DNA of 64,000 nucleotides from Cryptococcus deneoformans JEC21. Its lineage: Eukaryota; Basidiomycota; Tremellomycetes; Tremellales; Cryptococcaceae. Positions within the stretch are counted from its first letter, which is position 1. Each line of letters starts with the position of its first letter. Under the pieces are notes generated by a model. The model searched no databases, was not told the origin of the DNA, and worked only from the letters and a program-made list of their open reading frames with translations. A program made the position numbers and the translations under genes. The DNA lies in contig NC_006670.1 in NCBI RefSeq assembly GCF_000091045.1, positions 1,803,201 to 1,867,200 on the forward strand, given 5' to 3'. Below are positions 1-11,360 of the stretch, in pieces.

Positions 1-1696
1 AATACGCCGTTGTAGAGTTTTTTGCAAAAGCGAAGACGGAATATCTTGAGCGGCTGGAAAGATGGGACGTCAATCATGAAGTTCTTCCCACTGTTCCAAC
101 TTGTACTACACCGACGAAATCGGGTGGCGGCAATTCTTTAATGCGCCGTTGCGAGACCGATTTTGTTGCTCCAGAGAGACACGATATTCTCGCCACGATC
201 TCCATCTTGGAGCTTGCGTCCAGTGGCGAATATTTGCCAGCTGAAGTGTACGATGATATTTTCCAACTCCACCAAGGTCTTCAGCGACGTCTCCGCATCA
301 AACTTGTACATTCTTCAGGTAAAGCGCTGCCGTGGGAGAAACTGGAGCACGTAAGTACAGGAGATATAAGATTAGTTGACAAGAGTGGAGCGGCTAGTGT
401 AGGCAAGCCTTTGATCGAGCTCAGGATGTCTGACCAGGTAGTGGAGCATCATCCTGACGGCACTTTGTCTCTGGAAGCCGAGGGAGTGTGGGATACCGCC
501 TCGCATGCTTGTCGACATTTGGATCGCCGTACTTTGCCTGGCCAGCAACACCTCCTCATACGCCTAACGTGGCTGGTCTCTGTTCCTACGTTATCCGAAC
601 CAGTGACTTTCCAAGTTGATTTGCCCCTCAAGATCCTTGGCCGCGATGCCAAAAGATCTTCCTTTTTATTTTTCTGGTCAGCATCCAAGGTCTTTAAAAA
701 TATGACGAGGATATTCGTTGTAGAATGTGCACCACCGATTGCGAGGAGTGCGAATGAGTTGTGGCGGCTTGATACTGGTGGAAAACACGTTAAAGGCGAG
801 GAGACGTTGGGCAACTGGAAGCCTAGGAGCTTGGGGTTGCTGGACGATTGGAAGAAAATGTGCAGAGCACAAATTGGATTAGCAGAGGTTGCTGTCACAA
901 AGATAGTGTTGGAGATGTGGCGTGAAGACGAAGAAGGGAGCGAAGGAGAAAAGGAGGACGGAGAAGAGGAGGAACAAGGTGACGAAGAAAAGAAGAAGAC
1001 GCTTATGGGCAAATGTTTGGGTCTGTGGCAGAAGGCTATTGCGAATCGTGTCGAGGTATTTTTCATTTTACCATCCACTGGGCCAAGTAATACTGAAATT
1101 TTCTGATAGATTGACGTCAAGAGAGAGTCACTTGAGGAAGAGGCAATCTCTCGCAAACTCCGAAAATTACTCCCCGATCTGGAGCCAAAGCCGGTCCCCA
1201 CTGTCAAGCTACAACGCCGCATGTGAGCGTCCAATCACAAAAAGCTTGAGACTCGTGTGCTGATTATATAAACTCACTAGCGATAACGTTATTAAAAGTG
1301 GCCACCTCATGCTCTTGAGGGATTCTCAAGCGGACCAGTGGGAGAAGATCTTTTTTGTTCTGCGGCCGTAAGCATTGCAAGCGTTTGGATGAGGGATACA
1401 GGAGAAAAAGCTAATAGACCCACAGACCATATCTCCATGTACACGAAAGTGCGAGGGAAAGGGAGGTGCAGGTGATCAACTTGACGGGATCTTACGTGGC
1501 AACCAGCCCAGAGGTGGAGATGCTCCTCAAGGTGAGTCACCGCTGGGCGCAAGTTGAGATTGCTTTTTGCTGACAAGGAAGACAGCGACGATGGGCATTT
1601 ACAGTTTTCACACCTACAAATTCTTATATTCTACAAGCAGCTTCTGAAAACGAGCGGAAAGACTGGATATCTGTAATCAGTACAAGTGCGGAATGA
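1..1696 (+). CDS. Kinesin-3 (KIF1/Unc-104 type), C-terminal part, 5' truncated
   Basis: This is the tail of a microtubule plus-end motor that carries vesicles or endosomes. The frame is open from base 3, so the motor and FHA domains lie left of the window. The first exon (to about 1055) has the block found after the FHA region in fungal kinesin-3 tails (GEYLPAEVYDDIFQLHQGLQ, then RLRIKLVHSSGKALPW, DUF3694-like). An acidic Glu/Lys stretch follows. An intron at 1056-1109 leads to IDVKRESLEEEA. Further short exons encode a C-terminal PH domain (GHLMLLRDSQADQWEKIFFV, PYLHVH, INLTGSYVATSPEVEMLL, AFTVFTPTNSYILQA, SENERKDWISVI), the lipid-binding cargo module of this family. The stop is TGA 1694-1696. 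The family call rests on DUF3694 plus a terminal PH domain, since the motor itself is not visible. The introns between 1233 and 1590 are approximate. Confidence 0.8.
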
Positions 1697-2763
1697 AGGG
1701 GCGTGTGTTTTATGGGACTAGATACAAGAGAAGGGGGAAGCAAGGATCTCGTGCAATCGTCTGTTGACCTGCAATCTGGCATGTTCCCTGTTTGCATTTT
1801 CAACTGTTGTGTCTTTTATAGAATTATCTACTTTTCTGCGTGTATACGACTTGCAATGATGATATGATTGCCAAGACTCGCATGAGCTGCAATATAAGGG
1901 GGAGTACGTACAGCAGTATGGACTACAGAGGCAGACGGCGTTCATTTGTTGGACAGGAACTATACGAATAGTGGCGCGCACGGGCAGGTGATGTGTCTGT
2001 GAGGCACGTCGTCGAGGCTAGACGAGATAATCGTAAGTCTATCCTTGACAACCCTGGTCTTCCTAAATAACTTGTGCATGAAATTCGTTCCTTGTCGCTG
2101 TAAGAGCTTGAAGTTTTGTGTGAGACTGGGGTGGTACAGTGGGAGAATGGGCAAAGGAGGGCGTAAAGTGCGAAGCGCAGTGGAGAAGGGAAGGAGAAGA
2201 AGAATGGAGGGGTGAAGCGATCGATCGGACGGGTTGCGTCGATTATATGAAAGCTAAATGCAGGTGTCCTCATGATACGATACGCGTTGCGGGAGAGTGC
2301 GAGGGTTTAGAGAGAGGCACACCACGTTCGGGCGGTGGGATTTGTGGGAAAAATTTGGAGCTGTGTATGCATGCGGCGGCGGATGACCGTACCGTGCCGA
2401 GTGGTGGCCTCCCCCATGGTGTGGGGCAAAGGAGAAAGCCGATGCAGGGAAGGAGAAAACGAGTCCTGGATCATAGTTCACTACCCGCCCGGCGCTGGAT
2501 ATGACGGATGCATGGCCGGCTGTTTATCTGTCCATCTTTTCTTTGCCTCATCCGCGCAGACGAGCAGCAGTGCTTGGGACACCCCGCCAGACAAGAAGCG
2601 AAAGAGAACGAGAATATAGCTGGCGGCCAGGCAAAATAACAAGTGCGGAAAAAAGCCCCCCAGGGTGGTTCGCCAACTGAGTGGTTGTCGGGTTTATAGC
2701 AAGCCCCGCGAAGAGTACGAGAAAGAACGCGCAGAGGGCAGAAAGACGACGGACAAGCGCTCA
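1697..2763. other. Intergenic, upstream of the CLK kinase
   Basis: This holds the 3' flank of the kinesin and the leader/promoter of the kinase. Open frames here are short and lack coding character. It includes a 10-bp palindrome CGATCGATCG at 2218-2227 and becomes GC-rich towards 2650. No gene is supported. Confidence 0.5.
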
Positions 2764-5432
2764 ATGAGCACCAGCAGCCACCTCGCCCACGCCACCCACC
2801 TCCCCCGCCCCGCAGACTCCCTCCCCCGCAGCCCATACCCGCACGACGCCCAGCACTCGCCGCTCCCTCCCCCGTCCTTCCTCCACGCCTTTCCGCTGCC
2901 GCCCCGGGCGTCCATCTCCTCCGTCGCTGCGCCCCCGGCGAGCGCCCCGCTGCACTCTGCGCCGCCCTACTCGTCCGCACAGACCCTCCGTGCCTCGCTG
3001 CCGCTCCCCCACCCGTACTACCCGCTCCCCCTGCCACACACCCCGTCCGGCCACCGCGTGCTCCGCTCCCCCAACCCGCCGTGTCTCTGGCCGCTGCCCC
3101 ACCCGCTGCCCGCCATCGACTCCCTCCGGCGCCCGTCCCGCCATCCCCCGCACCCCGCCTCCCACTCCGGCTCGCCCAGCTTGGACCACCCGCGAGCCTA
3201 CTACGATCCCACCGTCTCCGTCCCGCTCGCCTACCGCGAGTCGTATCCGTCCCACCCGTCCACCCACCCAAGTTCCCCCTATCTTCCCCCTCCCACCCCG
3301 TCCGCGTACGGCTACCGCGCCCCGTCCCCGTTCCGGATCCCGCCTCCGTTGACGTTCAGGTACTCTCGCTCACCGCCGCCTCTTGACACCATGCCGCCAC
3401 GCAAAAAGGCCGAGCCGTCGACCGCAGACACAGCGGCTGCATCCAATGCATCAGCGACTACCGGCGCACCGGCCTCTGCCAGCACGAGAGCAAGAAGAGG
3501 TGCCAACGGCAAGGGATGGACGACCGAGCACACGTACGAGCCCAACGGCCAGCGCAAGGAGGTCATCGTCATTGACGATTCTGCCAGCCCAATGGTGCAG
3601 CCTGTGAGAAAGAGGACACGGGCGCAGGTCGCGGCTGAGCAAGCAGCCCAGCAACAGCAGTTACATCAGGCCTATGCGAGCACGAACGCGGGCTACTCAG
3701 ATACGGTGAGCATATCAAATGGGCACGGCAGCGTGGCCAGCACCGCCGGTACAGCAGCGGGAGGAACCACGAAGAAGAGAAAGTTGGAGGAGGACCAGGG
3801 AAAGAAGGCAAAAGCCAAGGTTGCGAGTGTGAGTCTATAAATGCCCCATTGTATGTAAGCTGACAGAGCCTCCTAGACGGCGACGTCGGCATCAATACAG
3901 ACGACCGGCACCTGGCAATCGACCCAACAGGCTGCCCCAGCAAAGGCCACCCAGTACCAGAAAGCCCCCGCCCAGCCGGCTCAGCAGCAGGGTCCACCAC
4001 CGTGGGATGACCCTGAAGGCCATTACATTGTCAAGCCTGACGATGTTATCGGCGGTAGATGTGAGCAATCAATCTGCGGTCACCTAGAGCTTCACTAATC
4101 GCTACAACAGACAAAATTGTCAGGTTACTGGGTCAAGGAACGTTTGGTAAGGTGGTTGAAGCAAGACATATTGAGACACGGCGTAAAGTCGCGATCAAGG
4201 TTATCCGGGCCGTGCAAAAGTACCGTGAGGCGAGCAAAATTGAGATCAGAGTGCTTGAAACGCTTAGAAAGCATGATCCACGGAATGACAAGTAAGTTCA
4301 CAACTAGTCTTGTTTCGTTGGAACATGTACTAAAGCGATTTAGCAAATGTATACATCTCGACGAATACTTTGACTTCCGGAACCATCCGTGTCTCGTCTC
4401 AGAGTTGTACGGAATGAGCGTATTTGACTTTTTAAAGCAGAACGGTTTCCAACCATTTCCGGATAAGCACATTCAAGACTTTGCAAAGAGTTTATTAAGA
4501 AGCGTGTCCTGCAAGTAACCGTTCATCTCCAACTTGGGTTACGCAGCTGATTAAAGAATATAGACTTGCATTCTCTCAAGCTCGTGCACACCGATCTCAA
4601 GCCCGAGAATATTCTTTTATGTTCAAATGAGGCGAGATTAGCAGGCCCTAGAGTCCGAAATGCTCGTTCAAAGTCCATCCTCAAGGTGTGTTTTATCCCG
4701 CCAGGGGATGTACGACGATTGCTGATTGCTCGAATACAGAACACTGAAATCCGTCTTATCGATTTTGGTTCTGCCACTTTTGAATCCGAATATCATTCCT
4801 CTGTCGTCTCTACTAGACACTATCGTGCCCCTGAAATCATACTTGGTCTTTCATGGTCTTATCCTTGTGACATGTTCAGTATAGGCTGTATCCTGGTAGA
4901 GTTCTACACTGGAAACGCGCTTTTTCAGACGCACGACAATTTGGAACATTTGGCGATGATGGAGGTTGTGATGGGTAAGTTTAGCCAGAGGATGATTGAG
5001 AAGGGAAAGTGAGTGGAACAAAATCTTTAGCATGACGCGATAAACGAGTGTGACTGACGAAAGAAGCAGGAGTAAAAAGCCAGAGTACTTTAAAGGCAAC
5101 AAGATAGATTTTCCAAACTCTACGGTTTCCAAGGCGAGCAGAAAATATGTCAAGAGCATGCAAAGCCTAAAGTAAGTCATCGGCGGCAGGCGGTTTCGGT
5201 ATCTGTCATTGTACTCAACGTATACTATTAGGCAAGTGATCGATCCTGCCAACAGACATCAACAGTTGTTCCTTGACCTTTGTACGAGACTGCTAGAGCA
5301 TGATCCGGACGTCCGGATCAAGGTGCAAGACGCTTTACGACATCCGTGAGTCTGGAAATTGATTTGCAGTTCGAATAAATGCTGATCGCGAATTTTAGTT
5401 ATCTAACCGAGCCTATTCCAGAGCCTGCATAA
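2764..5432 (+). CDS. KNS1: LAMMER/CLK dual-specificity protein kinase
   Basis: This kinase phosphorylates SR-type splicing factors and other targets (CMGC group, CLK family). Nine exons assemble in frame: 2764-3828, 3877-4060, 4111-4291, 4344-4503, 4557-4685, 4740-5008, 5070-5171, 5232-5345, 5399-5432, giving 745 residues. The first ~360 residues are disordered and rich in Pro, Ser and His. The catalytic domain opens with GHYIVKPDDVIGGRYKIVRL and LGQGTFGKV, followed by VAIKVI, catalytic HTDLKPEN, Mg-binding DFG in LIDFGSATF and APE in YRAPEIILG. The LAMMER signature reads EHLAMMEVVMG instead of the classic EHLAMMERILG. The start is uncertain: in-frame ATGs at 2665, 2764 and 3391 are all possible. 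The one at 3391 (MPPRKKAEPS) would remove the unusual Pro-rich leader. I chose 2764 as a compromise. Confidence 0.88.
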
Positions 5433-5950
5433 AGTTGAAACTGGTATAGCAGAATGGCGATTCAGTGAATGGCGCCTTCATCATTGGCGATATAATAACC
5501 TAATCTGGGTTATAGTACGGGATAATTGTCTATGATTCTCATCATGCTCTTTATCATGATAAAATGTCATGTTCGGATGCTCTCCGCATTTTCTTTTTTC
5601 CCTCAATACAATCATATGTGTACTATTCATCAGTTTTCTTTGTTTCCCTTTTCTCGTTCATCGTATCTATGGAAAGTTCTCGGTATCTCTTCTTTTTTTG
5701 CGTTTCTTTGTTTTCGATGATTACTACAATTATCACTTGACGAAATGGGATGTTTCACGAAGGCAAGTAGATTGAATGCAAAATGTTAGACGATCAGTGC
5801 AGCCTATCAAAGTGCAGGCGCTTTTGGAATTTCTGGTAATGCGTCGTCATTCATGCACGTTCTCGTCCCAACAAAATTTCCCCCTACCAAATACCCAAAT
5901 TGTCTTACCACAACGTTTTTCTTCGCTCTTATCTCAAAAGCGCGCCTTTT
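5433..5950. other. Intergenic between convergent genes
   Basis: This T-rich stretch is the shared 3' flank of the kinase (+) and RPE1 (-). Pyrimidine tracts at 5580-5710 resemble 3' untranslated sequence. No gene is seen. Confidence 0.5.
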
Positions 5951-6972
5951 TTACTTTTGCTGAGCAATAGCGCCGTCCACAGCGGTGCGCATTTCTTGGA
6001 TAGTCTGCTTGGGGTCCTTGGCGCCAAAGATGGCAGTACCAGCGACAAGGACGTTGGAACCTGCGCGCAAAGATCAGTCTTGCGCTCCAAAACTTATCAA
6101 GCCTGCCATTTGCCTCTCTCATCTATCCATTTTCAAGCGTCCGAGTTTTTCGCCTTATACAGCATAAAACGAAACCGAAAAAAAGGAAGAAAAGACGACT
6201 TACCGGCCTGGGCACACTGGCAAGCGTTGCCAGATCCAACACCACCATCGACCTGGATGTTCTTGCCAGGGAATCTCTCCCTCAACTCCTTTACCTTTTC
6301 GAGGCATTCGGGCATGAACCTTTGACCACCTCGGCCAGGGCGGACGGTCATGACGAGCAAGAGATCGGCAGCTTTACCAAGGGAGTCCGTGATGGCGCTA
6401 GCCGGGGTTTCAGGTGAAATAGCAAGTCCAGCAAGCATATTATGGGAATGGACAAGCTCAATGACCTTTTCGGGCTCCTCTGTTTTACATAACAAGTATG
6501 TCTCAGTGCCGGAGAACTTGCTCATACAAAAGAGAATAGAGACGTACCGGTAGCTTCATAATGGAATGTGTAGAGTTTTCCACCTGCCTTGGCAACTTCA
6601 GGAACCCATTGAGAAGGGTTAGAAACCATCATGTGGCAGTCCATAAAGATGTTGGGGACATTCTTGTAAACGTGTTCGAGGATGGGGGCGCCCATGGTGA
6701 TGTTGGGGACGAAATGGCCATCCATGACGTCTACACGATGGTACACCGTGAGCATGTTTGGATATGAGTTATAAGTATTTAATTGACAAACCCATGTGAA
6801 GCCAGTCACATCCATTGGCCATCATTCGTCGACACTCGTTGCTGAGGTCGGACAAGTCGCTCTGATTATCCGTCAGCTCCACGCCTCCGCACAAAATCCA
6901 TATACATCTTTTTTGCCGTCCTGCGCCAGTACTCACAGCAAGAACGGAGGGGGAAATGATAGCTTTGCTCAT
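5951..6972 (-). CDS. RPE1: Ribulose-phosphate 3-epimerase
   Basis: This enzyme interconverts D-ribulose 5-phosphate and D-xylulose 5-phosphate in the non-oxidative pentose phosphate pathway in the cytosol. Five exons (6937-6972, 6792-6861, 6548-6730, 6204-6479, 5951-6060) join in frame to 224 residues, the normal family length. The TIM-barrel motifs are in order: ISPSVLA at the N terminus, [16 protein letters not shown] with the metal-binding His and Asp, [24 protein letters not shown], and IQVDGGVG near the C terminus, with [12 protein letters not shown] closing the barrel. The second donor is GTTTGT, not GTRNG. It splits the Asp codon of the HMDVMDG motif. The gene is head to head with PRP28 across 260 bp. 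Confidence 0.95.
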
Positions 6973-7231
6973 TCTTGTTGCTTCACGGATAAAATGTGTG
7001 TATATTTTTCTGGAAAAAAAAGAGACATGGAGGAAAGAGAAGAAGGGATTCCCCGCAACGTCATTCGGCCCGAACCGGCGGATGTTTATTGCAAGATTAC
7101 GTAATTAGACGACGTACACTAAGCTTCTGGTGGATGGGGTCGATTTTAGAACAAGGGTATAATTTATTTCAGTTCTTGTTGTCCTATTTTTCTCTGGAAA
7201 GTCTTAGCGTAAGACATACTATTGAGTCAAA

Positions 7232-9659
7232 ATGGCAGGTCCGCTTTCAGTTGAAGATATGTTGGCAAAGCAAAAGGCCGAGAAAGAAGCCGCTGCCAAG
7301 GTATGCTCAGTCGTCTTGCAACTCTCTCACAACTGCTGCTAATGTCCGATCGACTCTGTAGCCCAAGTTTTTGAGCAAAGCAGAACGACAAAAGATTGCT
7401 TTGGAAAAGCGTCAATCTGAGGTTCGCGAACAGCAAGAACGTGAAGATGCCGAACGTCGCCAGCGAGAGGAATTTGATCGTGCTGCCGAAGAAGAGAGGC
7501 GACGCCATGAGCAAGAGAGATATGGCTACAATGCCGGACCCAGTGGTAGGAATGATCGTGATGGATATGGGAGGGATGGGTACGGCCGTGACAACAGGAG
7601 AGGCTTTGGAGACCGCCGAGATGGATCTGGACCTGCTATCCCTTCTGGGCCTCGCGGTGCCGCCCTTCCTGTGGGACCAAGGAGTATGCAAAGTAGAAAC
7701 GGTGGCGGACTTCCTTACGACGGATTTGCGCAAGGTTCTCCCAGTCAGTTGTCTTCCACACCTGTTGCTGGTTCTGCCTCTCCTGGACCTGCCTCTACTA
7801 CAGCTTCGGGAGACGCTGTTCCCCCTTCTCAGGCAGAACTTGAAGCTCTCCGTGCTCGCTATCTCGGAAAGAGGACAGATGGGAAGAAGCCGCGTCTGAG
7901 AAAGGCTCAAGACAAGAAAATCATATTCGATTGGAACGAGCAAGATGATACGAGTGCTGCAGACCAGAGTTCATGGACCAGGGAAGTGCGAGAGTTGGTT
8001 CCGGGAGGCACGATGTTTGGTGGACGTTTAGCAGGGATGGATGGAGCCAAGAAGAATGAGACTCGAAGTGACAAGTGAGTTTTTTTTTAAAGGACTTTGA
8101 GAAGTCGTTCTAATTTTGTATAGCCATGCGGACCCGCTGGAGCGTCGTCGCGCTGTCAAGGGCAAGGATGATGATCGCCACTGGTCTGACAAGCCCCTCG
8201 ATGAGATGAAGGAACGAGATTGGCGTATCTTCCGTGAAGACTTTAGTATTGCTGCTAGAGGTGGTGGGATCCCTCATCCTTTAAGGAACTGGAGAGAATC
8301 GGCCATTCCGAGTCAAATTTTGGATATCATCGAAGAGATCGGTTACAAGGAGCCCAGTCCTATCCAAAGGCAAGCAATCCCTATTGGAATGCAAAATCGC
8401 GACCTAATCGGTGTCGCCAAAACTGGTTTGTCTACCATTTATGCGTATTTCGCCTGGTGCTAACAATAGTTTTGTAGGTTCTGGTAAGACCGCCGCCTTC
8501 GTCATCCCTATGCTCGATTACATCGGTCATCTCCCCCCTCTTAACGATGACAATCGCCATCTTGGCCCTTATGCCCTTATCATGGCGCCTACTCGAGAAC
8601 TTGCCCAACAAATAGAGACTGAAACTCGTAGATTTGCCCTTCCTCTGGGATACAAGTGTGTCTCAATTGTCGGTGGTCGATCTGTCGAAGAACAACAATT
8701 TGCTCTGCGTGACGGCGCCGAAATCATCATCGCTACCCCCGGCCGACTGAAGGATATGGTTGACAAGAGCATACTCGTCATGAGCCAATGTAGATACGTC
8801 GTCATGGACGAAGCTGACCGCATGGTCGACCTTGGTTTCGAAGTCGATCTCAACTTCATCCTTGACTCGATGCCTGCTACATTTGTCAAGCCCGACGACT
8901 CAGTTGCGCTCCAGCCGACAAAAGAAGGTGAATGGCAAGGATGGCGAGTTACGACTCTTTTCTCTGCTACTATGCCCCCGGCCGTTGAGCGTCTTGCGCG
9001 AAAGTATTTGATCAAGCCTGCGACTGTCGTTATTGGTAATGCTGGTGAAGCTGTTGATACCGTTGAGCAGAGGGTCGAGTTTGTGCACGGTGACGAGAAA
9101 AAGAAAGCTAGACTTATTGAAATCCTCCGTACTATCGGCTTGCCACCTCCTATCATCGTTTTTGTCAATCAGAAGAAGACGGCAGATATGGTGGTCAAGT
9201 ACGTTCAGCAGGCAGGCATGTCAGGTGTCACCCTCCATTCCGGCAAGTCTCAAGAACAACGAGAAGCTGCGCTGCAAGCTTTGCGCGATGGCGAAATCTC
9301 TGTTCTAGTTGCTACCGATCTTGCTGGTCGAGGTATTGATGTCCCTGACGTTTCACTCGTCATCAACTGGCAGATGAGCGACACGATTGAAAAGTATGTC
9401 CATCGTATTGGTCGTACGGGTCGTGCCGGTAAGACCGGTGTGGCGATCACGTTCTTGACGAATGATGATGACGAGGTCATGTACGACTTGAGAATAGAAG
9501 TGGAGAAGAGTAAGATGAGCAAGATGAATCCCGAGTTGGCGCGGCATGAGGCAGCGAGGACGAGAGTGACTAGGGAGATGAAGGTGGGTTTATTCCCTGC
9601 CTTGACAGAGCGTTGGCTAATGATTTATATAGAGAAAGAGAGGCGATGAAGAAGAGTGA
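7232..9659 (+). CDS. PRP28: Pre-mRNA-splicing DEAD-box ATPase PRP28
   Basis: This nuclear U5 snRNP helicase helps swap U1 for U6 at the 5' splice site. Five exons (7232-7300, 7362-8074, 8124-8425, 8478-9583, 9633-9659) give 738 residues. The N-terminal ~200 residues are charged, with a Lys/Arg/Glu helix and a Gly/Arg/Asp-rich stretch ([16 protein letters not shown]). The helicase core shows the Q motif ([10 protein letters not shown]), motif [22 protein letters not shown], motif II DEAD in [17 protein letters not shown] in [27 protein letters not shown] and [10 protein letters not shown]. The intron at 8426-8477 has a GTTTGT donor and cuts the Walker A codon AKTG|SGKT. The last exon is 27 nt and ends in a basic/acidic tail. 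Confidence 0.96.
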
Positions 9660-9873
9660 TTGGAAAGACCTTAATAACGCGCTAGTATGAAAGCTTGTCA
9701 TCCTGTAATATGTTCCATGCAATCATTATTGTTTGCAAGGGTCACTTGAAAACATCCCGAAGAGAATGGAGCAAGGACGACCGACTGAGAGTGATCAAAC
9801 TAGCATTACACATACAAACAGTTGTGGCTACCTATGACATCTCAAACCTTCTTCTCTCTTCAGATCACTCCGT

Positions 9874-11000
9874 CTAGTGCTCGTCCGCGTAACGCTTGCC
9901 CGCATAACTGCCATAAATTAGTTGACATGAACTGGCCGGAGCTAGACATTGACTTACCCCTCAACACCACTCAACCCAACAAGACCAGCGGCCACCCCCA
10001 AAACAATCCTAGGGTCCCAAATCTTGTTCCAGTTCTTGTAGCTGAAATAACCAACTGAACCGAGTACCGCAACGTTCAAAGCACCAACAAGGCCACCGGC
10101 AACCTTTGGACGGAGAATAACCTCCTTGGCTTGGAGATAGAACTTGGAGCCCTCAGCTTTTGCTCGATCGGCCTCGGCACGGCCTTCAGGTGTAGAGAGA
10201 TAAGATTCGGCAAGGTAGCTACATGTCAGGATTAGTAAAGACTGAGCAATGATTTAAGGAATATACTTACCCCTCGGCACCAAAGAGGGCAAGAGTACTC
10301 GCAATGGTCCCACCGATGATTCGGTTATCCCAACGTTGGTTTCGCTTGGTGTAGGCAAAGTAACCAATAGTACCCAAGATGCCGACATTGACAACACCCA
10401 CAAGACCACCAAGAGTGCCGGGTCGAAGAACAACGTCCTTGGTCTTCTCCCAGTAAGGAGCCAAGTTAGACTCGGCCTTGTTTAGCTCGGCCTTTTTTCC
10501 CCAAAAATGAGCCCCATACTCCTTCTACTGCCCAAATGAACTCACCCTGGCCTCCTTCTTGAGTTCTTTGGCACCCTTCTTTACTTCTTGAGCCTTCTTG
10601 TTGGTTTCTTGTCCTGCCTTGCCCTTCTTCTTTTCCCATTCAGCGCCACTCTCTGGAAGCTGTACACTACTCTTTGGGGGAGGAGAGAGGGGCTTAGGAG
10701 CCACGTCTGAGACAGAGGGCTCAGGCTCAGGGGGGGGGTGAAGCTCCACTGAAGTAGGCAGCTCAGAGGCGAGAGGGTCCTCGGGAGCAACGGCCTGAGG
10801 TGGAGTTGTTTAGGGATATGCGTAGGTGTGATGGTTAAAAGGAGGAGACGGCTTACCTCGGCGACAGGAGGAGGGTTCTCAGAGAGAGACTGGTCTGGTT
10901 CGGGCATCTCGCCAAAGGGGACTGTAGGATGTCAGTGGGCCTGAAAGGTTGACGAGGAATGAGACCAACTGTTATGGCTAGCAACGGAAGCGTAGGACAT
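9874..11000 (-). CDS. Mitochondrial outer-membrane OM14-like protein with a duplicated domain
   Basis: The protein starts MSYASVASHN. A Pro/Glu-rich stretch (LHPPPEPEPSVSD), a Lys-rich helix (EWEKKKGKAGQETNKKAQEV) and then two homologous membrane units follow. Unit A contains DVVLRPGTLGGLVGVVNVGI, IGYFAYTKRNQRWDNRII and ends LFGAEGYLAE. Unit B contains EVILRPKVAGGLVGALNVAV, VGYFSYKNWNKIWDPRIV and ends LSGVEGYAGK. Each has two hydrophobic segments around a Gly-rich turn. The stop is TAG at 9874-9876 on the minus strand. I assign it to the fungal OM14 C-terminal family from this pattern. In yeast OM14 is a mitochondrial surface protein that helps dock ribosomes. The family name is an inference; the duplication is seen directly. 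There are several short introns, and a G8 run near 10736 sits in the Pro-rich part. Confidence 0.7.
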
Positions 11001-11360
11001 TGTGGTTGTTGATGTGCTGTACGAAAGTGTCTTTGGGATGAGATGAGGAAGAGAAAGTAATTGTGAATTGCCAAAAGTGCGTTTTAAGAGGTCCCGTGAA
11101 GCGGTTTAGAGTGGTGACGAGGGGGGCCAGGCGCATATCAATGACGTCACAACAGGCAGAGCATGCGTCAGGTACCCGGCAGCAGAGGCGGGGCAGCGGC
11201 GATTTGCAGTGTGGCGGAGGCTCGTGTGCACAGAGCGCGAAGGTGGAGGCGGGCGGGATCAAATGAAAGGGTTAATTTATTATTGTGTTTCGGGCGCGAC
11301 TTGTTGCCTTGTCGCGCAGAAAAGAGTCCCGTCACTGAGTAGCACAGCGCAGCGCTGACT
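11001..11360. promoter_or_regulatory. Divergent promoter with a CRE-like TGACGTCA site
   Basis: This 360-bp spacer separates the OM14-like gene (-) from the SUMO-motif protein (+). A perfect 8-bp palindrome TGACGTCA lies at 11142-11149, the consensus for ATF/CREB-type bZIP factors. It lies roughly midway, so it could serve either gene. The rest is GC-rich without an open frame. Confidence 0.4.

Noticed and set aside
449..1234. Minus-strand frame of 261 codons across the kinesin gene
   Set aside because: It is a shadow of the kinesin exon, whose plus-strand frame gives recognisable DUF3694 and PH sequence.
2471..3271. Long Gly/Arg-rich minus-strand frame opposite the CLK kinase
   Set aside because: It arises from C-rich plus-strand composition. 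The Gly/Arg/Ala low-complexity product has no domain.
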